From NCBI GenBank assembly GCA_944380545.1, contig CALWHV010000001.1, positions 112,425 through 176,424 on the forward strand: a stretch of DNA of 64,000 bases, in the 5' to 3' direction. The notes beneath the pieces are model-generated. The model was not told the origin of the DNA. It searched no databases and saw only the letters and a list, made by a program, of their open reading frames with translations. Positions 1-8,121 of the stretch are shown one piece after another; the first letter of the stretch is position 1, and each line of letters starts with the position of its first letter. Both the position numbers and the translations under genes were made by a program. The DNA comes from an uncultured Eubacterium sp. (lineage in GTDB: Bacteria; Bacillota; Clostridia; Oscillospirales; Acutalibacteraceae).

Positions 1-1
1 T

Positions 2-1864
2 AATCCGGCGGCGGATCTGATTTTGCTTGCCGTGTGCGCCGCGTCTCTTGCGGCGGCGTATTTTGCCGAGGAGCGCTTCGTGTTCGGCGACCCCGGCGCA
101 ATAACTCTGCTTTTGTGCGGCGTGTTTTTCGGCGCGGCGGTGTTTATGCTCTACGCCGCGTATGCCGCGCATAAAAGGCATATCGTGCCGTCGCTTTTAA
201 CGCTTGCGGCGGGCGCGGCGGGCGGAGCATACATATATTTTATCTCGGATGAGCTGAGCCGCCTCGTTGACGGCAGCGCAGGCAGGCTTGCAGAGCTGAT
301 TGCGCAAAACGGCGTTTATTATGACGCCGCGCAGGACACGCACAAGCTGATGCTCCTGATTACGGCGGTTTTCGGCTCGGCCGCGCTGTTGTGCTGCGTG
401 TGCCTCGCCGTTCCCGCGCTGCGGCGCGCAACGGTGTCCGGCACAGTGCGCGACGGGGCGTTTTCGGCTGCGCTGACCCGCGTTTTCGCGGCGCTTGCCG
501 TGCTCTCGGTCGCAGCCGCCGCAGGCTTCGGCGCATTGACGGCTTCAAGGATAGAGCTCGTGCAGGGCGATTATAAAGAGGCGTTTGAGCTTGTGGTGAG
601 CCTTGAGCAGCAGTGCCAAACAAAGGAGCAGGCGATAGAATTTCTTAAAAGCTCCGGCAGGGATTTCCATTTCAGAAGCGAGGATAAAGCGGAACCCAAC
701 GAGATAACCTCCGCCTACCTCAACGGCGGAATATTCAGCATTTCGGTCTCCTTTCCTGATACGGAGGAGGACGAGGAGGAGGCGCCTCAGCTGTTCGGCG
801 GCGATGACAACTATGTTTATTCCGCGTATCTTTCCGTTTCAAACACGGAATTTGCGCGCTCTTGGAGCTCTCTAACGCTCAGGGGGCTCGTGCCGAGCGA
901 AGAGGAGATAGAGGAGATATATTCGCTCAGGCCGTACGAGATGACCGGCCGCGATTATTACAAGGCGCTGCGGCAGCATCTGCCGATAAGCATAACCGCC
1001 GAAAAGCGCGCGCAGATGATGACGGACAGCAGTGTTCGCCTTGTGTTTTTAGACACGCTCGGCGGTATGAACGATATGCATTATTTTGACATCAAAACGG
1101 AAACGGACGAGTGCCTTGACATACTTCAGCGGCAAAAAAAGATTGCCGAGCAGCTCAGAAGCACCGATTCCTCAAATCCGCAGGAGATCGCCCGCCTCAC
1201 GGGAACGGAGCCCGTCTATCCCGATTTTACCGAAGAGGAATATCTGGAAGCTATCCGCCGTTTTATAGACGGCGATAATGCGGTTTGGGATTACGCGCCG
1301 GACCTTAAGCAGGAGATTCTGGGAATGTACGACTCCTTTGTTGAATACAGTATGGGCGGCAACTGGTATTTCACGCTTTTCCGCCTGAGCGGCGATGAAA
1401 ACGATATGGTGCGCTTTGAGTACCGCGAAAAGGATGAGTATTCCCTCGGCGAGCTGCTTAGCGGCGATTACGAGGTGTATTCAACCGTTTCGGTGCTGAC
1501 GGACAGCGGCTATCAGTTTGTTGCCGATGAAACGGAGCCTTACAAAAAGGTGTATTACGCCGGCGGCGCGTTTGACGCGCACGGTAATTTTTACACCGAT
1601 GAGATGAAGCTGCGCTATTACGGGGCGGACGGCGAGGTCTATAAGGCTTATTGCGCGGATAAAACGGATGAGGACGGCGAAAAGCGCTACCGCTTTATTG
1701 ATTCCTCCGGCAGAACCTACGCCTACGAAAGCTGCTATATAGACGCAAACGGCTGCTTCGTTGCGCAGGAAAGCGGCGAAATCGCCGATGACGGCACCCG
1801 CCCGTTTGAAGCAAGCTGGAACGAAAAGGGCAAGCTGATAGATTTTGACGATTACGCGCAGTAA
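2..1864 (+). CDS. Multi-pass membrane protein with long extracytoplasmic domain (5' partial)
   Basis: No family recognised. The frame is open from base 2, so the gene very likely starts left of the window; the first internal start codon is a TTG at 23 with no ribosome site. About five hydrophobic segments fill the first 200 residues. They are followed by an acidic region of about 400 residues that is probably outside the membrane. The last 100 residues contain YxDxNG-type units (for example YIDANG near the end) that resemble units in the 3788-4729 protein. This sharing, plus its position at the head of a row of membrane proteins leading into RHS tip cassettes, suggests a role in that locus such as immunity or surface sensing, but that is inference. 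The gene ends 37 bases before the next one. Confidence 0.6.
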   Translation, partial: NPAADLILLAVCAASLAAAYFAEERFVFGDPGAITLLLCGVFFGAAVFMLYAAYAAHKRHIVPSLLTLAAGAAGGAYIYFISDELSRLVDGSAGRLAELIAQNGVYYDAAQDTHKLMLLITAVFGSAALLCCVCLAVPALRRATVSGTVRDGAFSAALTRVFAALAVLSVAAAAGFGALTASRIELVQGDYKEAFELVVSLEQQCQTKEQAIEFLKSSGRDFHFRSEDKAEPNEITSAYLNGGIFSISVSFPDTEEDEEEAPQLFGGDDNYVYSAYLSVSNTEFARSWSSLTLRGLVPSEEEIEEIYSLRPYEMTGRDYYKALRQHLPISITAEKRAQMMTDSSVRLVFLDTLGGMNDMHYFDIKTETDECLDILQRQKKIAEQLRSTDSSNPQEIARLTGTEPVYPDFTEEEYLEAIRRFIDGDNAVWDYAPDLKQEILGMYDSFVEYSMGGNWYFTLFRLSGDENDMVRFEYREKDEYSLGELLSGDYEVYSTVSVLTDSGYQFVADETEPYKKVYYAGGAFDAHGNFYTDEMKLRYYGADGEVYKAYCADKTDEDGEKRYRFIDSSGRTYAYESCYIDANGCFVAQESGEIADDGTRPFEASWNEKGKLIDFDDYAQ

Positions 1865-1901
1865 CGCCGCCCGCAAACGGAGCATAAGCGAGGAAATAGA
1901 A

Positions 1902-2393
1902 ATGAAAAAAACTTTCAGCAGGATAATTCTACCTATAATTTTAGTTTGCATAGCGGCTGTTGGGATATTATGCAGATTTTTGTTTTGGACGAATAATCAA
2001 TATTTTGCAGATCCAATAAAGTGCATAGAGCATCATTACAGCGCAGAAGAATCAAAAATCGAAGCTGTTACATTCAAATATGAAAACGATAAGCAGGGAT
2101 ACTATATATTTCAAACTAAGAAAGGACATTTCTTTGAAGTTTTATTCTCAATACGCAATTATAAAAATAGCAAATATTATAACTTCAAAGAATCATATGC
2201 AATCGGAGATATAAACAATTTCAGTGCAACTTGGTACGAAATGGGTGATTTTGAGTATTTCATTGCAAAGGATGAGGAATTTCTCGAAAAATACGGTGAG
2301 GACAAAACGCCCACCTATACACAAACAGTAGAATACCGAGTTGACGGCAAAAGCGAAACAAGCGTTGTTTGGCTGATAGATAAAACGGTATAA
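1902..2393 (+). CDS. Single-pass membrane protein, paralogue of 5875-6372; orphan RHS immunity candidate
   Basis: 163 residues. The start is the ATG at 1902 behind AGCGAGG, not the earlier in-frame codons that overlap the previous gene. One N-terminal hydrophobic helix (residues 6-27) is followed by an extracytoplasmic domain. The C-terminal half is nearly identical to the protein at 5875-6372: both contain GDFEYFIAKDEEFL, TPTYTQT and VWLIDK. The paralogue sits directly after an RHS tip, so this copy is best read as an orphan immunity gene left after its toxin was lost or moved. It is AT-rich compared with the chromosome backbone. Family function is not established; the immunity role is inferred from position. 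Confidence 0.7.
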   Translation: MKKTFSRIILPIILVCIAAVGILCRFLFWTNNQYFADPIKCIEHHYSAEESKIEAVTFKYENDKQGYYIFQTKKGHFFEVLFSIRNYKNSKYYNFKESYAIGDINNFSATWYEMGDFEYFIAKDEEFLEKYGEDKTPTYTQTVEYRVDGKSETSVVWLIDKTV

Positions 2394-2504
2394 GCCGTAA
2401 AAGCCGATGGTAAGGGTGCATCTGGTTTGGCGACCGGAGTTTTAAAAGACACCGTAGTTTATTTAGTTCAAATGGAAATATTTTGCATTGAGGTGTTGAT
2501 AAAT

Positions 2505-3155
2505 ATGAAATTTGAAATGAAGTATTCAACTCGATTCAAACAGATTTTATATTTTATCGGGGGCTTTTTGTACGCCGCAGGGTTTTCAATTTTGCCTTTT
2601 TTATTGCTTTATGTGCTCTCGCATTTTGCGTTTTCAATTTTGTTCGGTGAAGAAATCGGAGCTGATTTAGCAAAAGCTTTTTTTGCTTTGGAAATCTTAG
2701 CGCTTGTTATTTTCTATACTAAAAACAGCCGGCACTATGTAAGAATAGATCATCGAGGCGTAAAAATCAGCAATTACAGTTTTCAGCATTACGGATTGAG
2801 GCAGCCGTTTAGAATCAATGTAATCATTCCGTTTGATCGCATAGCGGGATGCACCTCATCAATTCCGGTAGACTGCCCTCCGAATTTTAGATACGCACAC
2901 TATAATGGCAGGGAAATGATCGCACGGCGGCGCAATTTAAAACGAGGCAAAGACATTAACTATATAAGAGAACCAGCCTTGGCAGGCGGCAGATATGATA
3001 AAGAATGTGTGCTGCTGGAACTGGACAACAAGCGTATTATCGTTATTCCGATAGACGAATGTGATGAGTTTGTGGAGCTTCTTGACAAATATATGCAGCA
3101 ATATCGAGAACTTGTGCGGCAAAGAGGAAACGGGAAAAATGATGGCGCATTTTGA
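2505..3155 (+). CDS. Two-TM membrane protein with PH-like C-terminal domain
   Basis: 216 residues from the ATG at 2505 (GAGGTG upstream). Two hydrophobic segments (about residues 15-40 and 55-72) are followed by a soluble beta-rich part with the pattern seen in bacterial PH-like/YcxB-type proteins: a short strand after the second helix (YVRIDHRGVKI), a central IPFDRI, and a late LLELDNKRIIVIP strand before a terminal helix. The same layout is seen in the genes at 3139 and 7428. It overlaps the next gene by 17 bases, so the two are probably translationally coupled. Its place in the RHS neighbourhood suggests immunity to a membrane-active toxin, by inference. Confidence 0.65.
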   Translation: MKFEMKYSTRFKQILYFIGGFLYAAGFSILPFLLLYVLSHFAFSILFGEEIGADLAKAFFALEILALVIFYTKNSRHYVRIDHRGVKISNYSFQHYGLRQPFRINVIIPFDRIAGCTSSIPVDCPPNFRYAHYNGREMIARRRNLKRGKDINYIREPALAGGRYDKECVLLELDNKRIIVIPIDECDEFVELLDKYMQQYRELVRQRGNGKNDGAF

Positions 3156-3678
3156 TTTTTATTTTGCTGATAAAAAAAGCCGGCAAAAAAGCATCTATCA
3201 GGCAATGCACTTTATGCTGTTTTATATTGTAAGTTCGGTTGTGATGATTTATATTATTGCACTTTTAGAGCCAGTCGGCGGAGATTACGAGTTCATATAT
3301 AAACTGTGTATATTTATCGGTGCGCCGCTGATCGGCGCTGTGATATTCGCGTTTTGGTGCGTTAGAATATTTTGCTCCAAAAGCATAGGCGTTAATGTGT
3401 ATGAAGATAAGTTGGAAATTGTGCGGTACTACCCTTTGGGATACACCTTTAAATTAAAGTTAGTGATTCCGTTTTCAAGCATAGAAAGAATAGAAATCAC
3501 AACGGTAAACGATGAGATCCTGAAAAAGACGCAGTACCAAATCCATATGATGCCCGAAAGCGAATGTGTTGTTATCGAAACAACAGATAAAGCGGCAGTT
3601 TCTTTTTGCACAACAGACAACGCCAAACTTGTTGAAATGGTAAAAGCAAGCCGTTCCCGTTCTTCCGGCGGGGCGTGA
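3139..3678 (+). CDS. Two-TM membrane protein with PH-like C-terminal domain
   Basis: 179 residues. ATG codons at 3139 and 3142 follow AAAGAGGAAACGGG, a good ribosome site inside the end of the previous gene; the longer frame back to 3061 has none. Two hydrophobic helices (about residues 20-45 and 58-80) precede a beta-rich domain containing IPFSSIERIEI and VVIETTDKAAVSF, matching the layout of the 2505 and 7428 products. The pair 2505/3139 looks like a duplicated immunity-type unit. Not recognised as a named family; PH-like is a structural reading from the pattern. Confidence 0.6.
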   Translation: MMAHFDFYFADKKSRQKSIYQAMHFMLFYIVSSVVMIYIIALLEPVGGDYEFIYKLCIFIGAPLIGAVIFAFWCVRIFCSKSIGVNVYEDKLEIVRYYPLGYTFKLKLVIPFSSIERIEITTVNDEILKKTQYQIHMMPESECVVIETTDKAAVSFCTTDNAKLVEMVKASRSRSSGGA

Positions 3679-3715
3679 TCCCCGCCGGATTAAAGGATAT
3701 TTAACACCCGCCGGA

Positions 3716-3752
3716 GATTTATAACCGGTATTTAATACCGCTGTTGCCGGTT
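3716..3752. repeat. Nested inverted repeats between membrane genes
   Basis: CGGTAT and ATACCG flank a three-base centre, and AACCGG/CCGGTT sit outside them. The gap 3679-3787 contains nothing else recognisable. It could be a weak terminator or part of the short palindromes that precede the RHS cassettes downstream. Confidence 0.35.
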
Positions 3753-3787
3753 GATTAAAATCGGCATTGATAAGGGGGGAAAAACAG

Positions 3788-4729
3788 ATGTTTGGTTTAT
3801 CCAAAGAAGCAGCGGCGTTGCTTGCGGGCTGCGCGGTTTTGATATTAAAGGCGATTTATGCCGCTGTGATTTACAAAAGCAGCTTCGAGCTCGGTAAACT
3901 AAAGCAAGGCTTTTTGACGGGCGCTTCTTTAGCTTTTCCGATTATCAGCGGCATAATTTGCGCCGTTAAATGCAAGCAGGGGAAATCGGCGCGGGTAAAG
4001 ATTCTGATTGCGCTTGTGCTAGCGCTCGGTATTTCGGCAGCGGTTGTCATAACTGTTTCAAACGCGTATGCTGTGAAATATTACGATGCAAACGGCGGCA
4101 GCCACGGCTATGCATCGGAGGTGTTTTATAAGGACAGAGAGGGGAATCGGTATACTTTTTCGGAAGATACGGGCTATGACCGGCTTTATATCAACGAAAC
4201 GGAGGAATCGCTGAACGCAGATCTCTGCTATCTGGACAAAAACGGTTATTTGGTATACGATGAAGATATGTCCGTAACCGCACGGGACGAAGCCTCTTGC
4301 GCGGACATAGACGGCGCGGTGTACTATCCTGTAAAATACGCAACATATAATCAGGATGGTTCTGTTAACTATCATTTTAATCCGGAAAATTTCAGCTTTG
4401 ACCGTTTCGGAAAGGCATACACATATGATAAGGTTCCGTTTTATGATAAAAATTTGAATAAATACGCATATTTCTTTGATTCAGATCAGCAAAAAGGCTT
4501 CTATACAAACATCCTGACAGGTGAAAAACTGGAAAATGAATACTGTTTTGTGGATGAAGACGGATATTTGGTTTATGATAAAAATCACGCCTTTACAATG
4601 TATGAAAATGATGAGGGCATAAAAACATACACCGATTCCGACGGAAAAACATATTTTTGGGCATCCGGCATACATTGGGATCAAGCCGGAAATATGCTGG
4701 ATTCAAGCGGAAACATTTTATCCGCATAA
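3788..4729 (+). CDS. Membrane protein with repeated DxxGYLVYD units outside the membrane
   Basis: 313 residues from the ATG at 3788, eight bases after AAGGGGGGA; the in-frame TTG at 3767 has no such site. Three hydrophobic segments lie in residues 8-95. They are followed by about 215 tyrosine- and aspartate-rich residues with at least two related units, CYLDKNGYLVYD and CFVDEDGYLVYD, and a final TDSDGKTYF/SSGN stretch. Similar units end the 2-1864 protein. Short D-x-N/D-G units of this kind can bind calcium or build beta repeats, but no known family was recognised. It lies directly before RHS cassette 1. Confidence 0.6.
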   Translation: MFGLSKEAAALLAGCAVLILKAIYAAVIYKSSFELGKLKQGFLTGASLAFPIISGIICAVKCKQGKSARVKILIALVLALGISAAVVITVSNAYAVKYYDANGGSHGYASEVFYKDREGNRYTFSEDTGYDRLYINETEESLNADLCYLDKNGYLVYDEDMSVTARDEASCADIDGAVYYPVKYATYNQDGSVNYHFNPENFSFDRFGKAYTYDKVPFYDKNLNKYAYFFDSDQQKGFYTNILTGEKLENEYCFVDEDGYLVYDKNHAFTMYENDEGIKTYTDSDGKTYFWASGIHWDQAGNMLDSSGNILSA

Positions 4730-4756
4730 TATATAAATAATTTTTTATAATTAGAT

Positions 4757-4779
4757 ACAGCGGGGGCAATCCCCGCTGT
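4757..4779. repeat. Hairpin (9-bp stem) before RHS cassette 1
   Basis: ACAGCGGGG and CCCCGCTGT are separated by five bases. No T-run follows on the plus strand (GCTCCG follows), so it is a poor intrinsic terminator. A longer palindrome sits at the equivalent place before RHS cassette 2. Confidence 0.5.
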
Positions 4780-4808
4780 GCTCCGCTTGTTTCTGCAAAA
4801 TTTGGCAA

Positions 4809-5855
4809 GTGATTTATTTTATAACACGGCGCGGCGGTGTACCACTCGGATTCGTGTATAATGGCGCACAGTATTTTTACATAACAAACCAGCTCGGCGA
4901 TGTTGTGGGAATTGCAAACGCGCAGGGCGATCCGATAGCGGCATATTCCTATGACGAATGGGGCAACCCGATCGAAACCGTAACGAGGGACGATACCGAG
5001 GAGCAGAACAAGATTGCAGAAATCAACCCCCTGCGCTACCGCGGCTATTACTACGATGCGGAAACAGGGTACTATTATCTGCAATCCAGGTACTACAACC
5101 CCGAATGGGGTCGCTTTATCAGCCCCGATAGCTTCGGGTATATTGACAATTCCACCCGCCTCGGTTTCAATGCATATATCTACTGTGCCAATAATCCCAT
5201 AATGTTTACCGATCCTACGGGTTATAACTATGTTTCAGAATTAGGAAAGCAGATTGCTGAAATTATCAGTGACCTCTTTTTAGTTTTTGATGCGTCATTC
5301 ATAAGTGATGCCTTCGCTGCACTAACAGCAAATCTTATAAGTTCTGGAAAAGAAGTAATATCCAACTGGAAAAATTGGTACATATCCTTATTAGATGATT
5401 TCAAAGAATTTATGGAAACAGCATTCTATAAATTTATTGATTTCTTTGATAAAAACTTTTTTGTGGAATTATTTAGCAAGCCTTTGATTGAAGAATCTAT
5501 TCCAAAAATCGGAACAAATTTTATAGAAGTATTTTTTACATATGGTAGTAATAAAATCGCTGAAATTTTGACAAATTTATTTAGCGGGCAATTAGAAATT
5601 TTTGGAAATGATAATTTTTCAACAGGTTTAATAATAACTTTTGATGATATTGGTATCTATATTGATAAAATCATAGCGAAATTCGGCTCTCTAATTATTG
5701 GAATTAGTGCAAAAATACAAATTTCAATAAATAACGTTTTCAACATACCGCCACCAGATCCAAACGCTATTGGCGGAACGTCATTTATATATACGCTGAT
5801 TTACTTATTAATGATATCAATATATGGCTTAACATCAGTTTGGGCTCCAGCCTAG
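4809..5855 (+). CDS. Truncated RHS core fragment with variable C-terminal tip (cassette 1)
   Basis: About 130 residues of RHS repeat-associated core are followed by about 215 residues of unrelated tip. The core shows YNG, the YDEWGNP unit, the RYRGYYYD/YYLQSRYYNPEWGRFISPD signature and the end motif NPIMFTDPTGYN, after which RHS proteins are normally cleaved. Full RHS proteins have thousands of residues; here the whole beta-cage is absent. The only starts are a GTG at 4809 without a ribosome site, and the first residues are out of register with cassette 2 because one G is missing near 4838. The tip is AT-rich, hydrophobic and ends in a membrane-like helix; its activity is unknown. It is best seen as a displaced or silent tip cassette rather than an independently expressed toxin. 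Confidence 0.75.
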   Translation: MIYFITRRGGVPLGFVYNGAQYFYITNQLGDVVGIANAQGDPIAAYSYDEWGNPIETVTRDDTEEQNKIAEINPLRYRGYYYDAETGYYYLQSRYYNPEWGRFISPDSFGYIDNSTRLGFNAYIYCANNPIMFTDPTGYNYVSELGKQIAEIISDLFLVFDASFISDAFAALTANLISSGKEVISNWKNWYISLLDDFKEFMETAFYKFIDFFDKNFFVELFSKPLIEESIPKIGTNFIEVFFTYGSNKIAEILTNLFSGQLEIFGNDNFSTGLIITFDDIGIYIDKIIAKFGSLIIGISAKIQISINNVFNIPPPDPNAIGGTSFIYTLIYLLMISIYGLTSVWAPA

Positions 5856-5874
5856 TAAACAAGGGGGAGAAATT

Positions 5875-6372
5875 ATGCAAACAGTATTAATCAAAAAGAG
5901 CACTAAGAAAATTTTTATAGCGATTTTGGCAATATTGATTTTAATAGGTGCAATTTTATGCGGGTTCGTATTAATTTCTATAAACCAATATTTTTCTACT
6001 GCTAACGAATGTTTAGAACATCGTTTCAGTAATGAAAAAACACACATAATTTTTGAATATGAAAATGAAGAACAAGGATTTTATATAAGCAAAAGCAAAA
6101 ATAATGATTTTATAATATCCGTTTTAAAAATCAAAAAAGTTTATAATAAAAAATATTATAAATTCAAGAAGTTTTCTTCAGGCGGTTCTTTATATAGTAT
6201 TATTGCCGATTGGTCCTCTATGGGTGATTTTGAGTATTTCATTGCAAAGGACGAGGAATTTCTCAAAAAGTACGGACAAGGCAAAACACCTACCTATACA
6301 CAAACAATAGAATACCAAATTGATGGTAAAAATGAAACAAGTGTGATTTGGTTGATAGATAAAAGTATGTAA
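5875..6372 (+). CDS. Single-pass membrane protein; immunity candidate for RHS tip 1
   Basis: 165 residues, starting at an ATG preceded by AAGGGGGAG and only 19 bases after the tip-1 stop codon. A lysine-rich start is followed by one membrane helix (residues 12-36) and an extracytoplasmic domain. The last 50 residues are almost identical to those of the 1902-2393 protein. Polymorphic toxin loci usually place the immunity gene immediately after the toxin tip, and a membrane-anchored protein would fit a tip that acts on the membrane. Neither the toxin activity nor the protection can be read from sequence. Confidence 0.7.
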   Translation: MQTVLIKKSTKKIFIAILAILILIGAILCGFVLISINQYFSTANECLEHRFSNEKTHIIFEYENEEQGFYISKSKNNDFIISVLKIKKVYNKKYYKFKKFSSGGSLYSIIADWSSMGDFEYFIAKDEEFLKKYGQGKTPTYTQTIEYQIDGKNETSVIWLIDKSM

Positions 6373-6382
6373 ACCAGAAAAG

Positions 6383-6414
6383 TCGGTATCAAGGGAATCT
6401 TCCCTTGATACCGA
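6383..6414. repeat. 32-base perfect palindrome (15-bp arms) abutting RHS cassette 2
   Basis: Arms TCGGTATCAAGGGAA and TTCCCTTGATACCGA surround a two-base centre. It starts 10 bases after the immunity-gene stop and ends four bases before the first base (6418) that is in frame with the RHS core. There is no T-run, so it is more like a recombination or cruciform site than a plain terminator. Confidence 0.75.
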
Positions 6415-6417
6415 TAA

Positions 6418-7428
6418 TATGACAATCTTCGTGCGCAGAAAACCGGAGACGATGTGCTGTTCTTCCAATACGGCGCGGGCGGCGTGCCGCTCGGATTCGT
6501 GTATAACGGCGTGCAGTATTTCTACATAACGAACCAACTCGGCGATGTTGTGGGAATCGCAAACGCGCAGGGCGATCCGATAGCGGCATATTCCTATGAC
6601 GAATGGGGCAACCCGATCGAAACCGTAACGAGGGACGATACCGAGGAGCAGAACAAGATTGCACAGCTCAACCCCCTGCGTTACCGCGGCTATTACTACG
6701 ACACGGAAACCGGGTATTACTACCTGCAATCCAGGTACTACAACCCCGAATGGGGTCGCTTTATCAGCCCCGACAGCTTCGGGTATATTGACAATTCCAC
6801 CCGCCTCGGTTTCAACGCATATATCTATTGCGTTAATAATCCGATAATGTACATTGACCCCAACGGTAAAGAGGCAACGAATAACTGGTTTGAAGCTTCC
6901 CTAAAAGTATTGTGTTTAGGTATTGAAATAGATACTCTTTTACAAATTTTTGAAAACTTTATTCAAATCGTTGATAATACTTTTGATCTGAATACCTGGT
7001 TTATCAATTTAACTGTATCAACAAAGGATTTTTTTGAAAATTTGTTATTGTATTTGACTACTGGCTTAAACTCTCTTTTTAAGGACTTTTGGAATATATT
7101 TATTGAAAACTCCGTCGAATTTTCATTTAAAAAATTAATTGATGAGCCATTAGACCTTTTCAGCAAGCTACCAAAGCTTTCTTGGGATGTTCCTGCTATA
7201 AAATTTGCTCCTGTAGTTGGCTCTATTTTTTCGATTTTTGATATAATTAACTCTGTTGACGAGTATGGTTGGAATTCGAAGGAAGGAATTATATTAGTAG
7301 CTGAAAATGTTCTAAGCATAGTAGCGGAGTTTATACCAGTGATAGGTAGCATCATATCTGCAATTGGTGATTTATCAACAATACTGACTAATATATATTT
7401 TAAGTTCGATAAAGGTGAATATATATAA
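6418..7428 (+). CDS. Truncated RHS core fragment with variable C-terminal tip (cassette 2)
   Basis: RHS sense starts at 6418 (YDNLRAQKTGDD) directly after an in-frame stop; the first usable start is a GTG at 6454 behind GGAGACGAT, which gives 324 residues. The core carries YDEWGNP, RYRGYYYD, YYLQSRYYNPEWGRFISPD and ends NPIMYIDPNGK. It matches cassette 1 at about nine bases in ten, including an uninterrupted identical run of 105 bases (4914-5018 and 6559-6663). The tip of about 185 residues is different from tip 1, AT-rich and hydrophobic, with a glycine-containing helical stretch (FIPVIGSIISAIG) that recalls pore-forming domains. The stop codon overlaps the start of the next gene by one base. 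Confidence 0.75.
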   Translation, partial: YDNLRAQKTGDDVLFFQYGAGGVPLGFVYNGVQYFYITNQLGDVVGIANAQGDPIAAYSYDEWGNPIETVTRDDTEEQNKIAQLNPLRYRGYYYDTETGYYYLQSRYYNPEWGRFISPDSFGYIDNSTRLGFNAYIYCVNNPIMYIDPNGKEATNNWFEASLKVLCLGIEIDTLLQIFENFIQIVDNTFDLNTWFINLTVSTKDFFENLLLYLTTGLNSLFKDFWNIFIENSVEFSFKKLIDEPLDLFSKLPKLSWDVPAIKFAPVVGSIFSIFDIINSVDEYGWNSKEGIILVAENVLSIVAEFIPVIGSIISAIGDLSTILTNIYFKFDKGEYI

Positions 7429-7982
7429 TGAAAAACGCAACATATTACCCTTTTGAAGAGTTTGGGTTCGGTTCAAGGCTCATTAACTTCCTTGTTGCCG
7501 TATTTTCAAACGGGCTGGCGGCTTTTTACATATGCCTTCCGATACTTGCACTGTTTCTGCTGTTTATAGATGATCTTTTGTTTAAGCTTTTCGGGTTCAG
7601 ATACGGTTTTTTGATTTGCGCCGCGGTTTTTTTGATTTTGTGGAGCGCGTTCAATTTATGCTATATTTTTTCGAAAAAAGGCGTTTACATAACCAACGAC
7701 CGCAGGATTATAATAAACAACGGCTTTTTTGCAAATTGCAAATTCTATAATTTCAACAGATTCAAATACAGCTTTGGAGTTTTATATATTAAGAAGGCGG
7801 ATATAGGCTTCAAAAGCTTTTCTATGAACGCTTGGGAAATCGAAAGATTCATTCCGAACAAAAGCGATTTTGTTATAATAGAACTTGTAAACGGAAGACG
7901 CGTTGCATTTGCTCTTGAGGACAATTTCGGATTTGTCGAAGAGATAGAGAAAATAAAAACGCAGGGTCAAATCAATGATTAA
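7428..7982 (+). CDS. Two-TM PH-like membrane protein; immunity candidate for RHS tip 2
   Basis: 184 residues; its ATG overlaps the TAA of RHS tip 2 (TAATG), so translation is coupled to the tip. Two strong hydrophobic segments (about residues 20-48 and 55-78) are followed by a beta-rich domain (GVYITNDRRIIINN, DFVIIELVNGRRVAF) and a C-terminal helix, the same layout as the genes at 2505 and 3139. The tight coupling to the tip makes it the likely cognate immunity protein. A terminator hairpin follows at 8045. Confidence 0.7.
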   Translation: MKNATYYPFEEFGFGSRLINFLVAVFSNGLAAFYICLPILALFLLFIDDLLFKLFGFRYGFLICAAVFLILWSAFNLCYIFSKKGVYITNDRRIIINNGFFANCKFYNFNRFKYSFGVLYIKKADIGFKSFSMNAWEIERFIPNKSDFVIIELVNGRRVAFALEDNFGFVEEIEKIKTQGQIND

Positions 7983-8044
7983 ACGCCGGCTTAAGCTGCT
8001 CGATTAGTAAAATCCTTGGCTTCTCCTGGCGCCACCTGCATCTT

Positions 8045-8075
8045 AAAGGCTGTTTCTGATTAAGAAGCAGCCTTT
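8045..8075 (+). terminator. Intrinsic terminator after RHS cassette 2
   Basis: AAAGGCTG/CAGCCTTT arms extended by TTCT/AGAA surround a small loop, followed by a short T-rich stretch (ATCTTATG). It closes the RHS tip/immunity transcription unit. Confidence 0.65.
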
Positions 8076-8121
8076 ATCTTATGTATAAATTTTAATTGGT
8101 ATCACTGAGCCCACCCTATGT

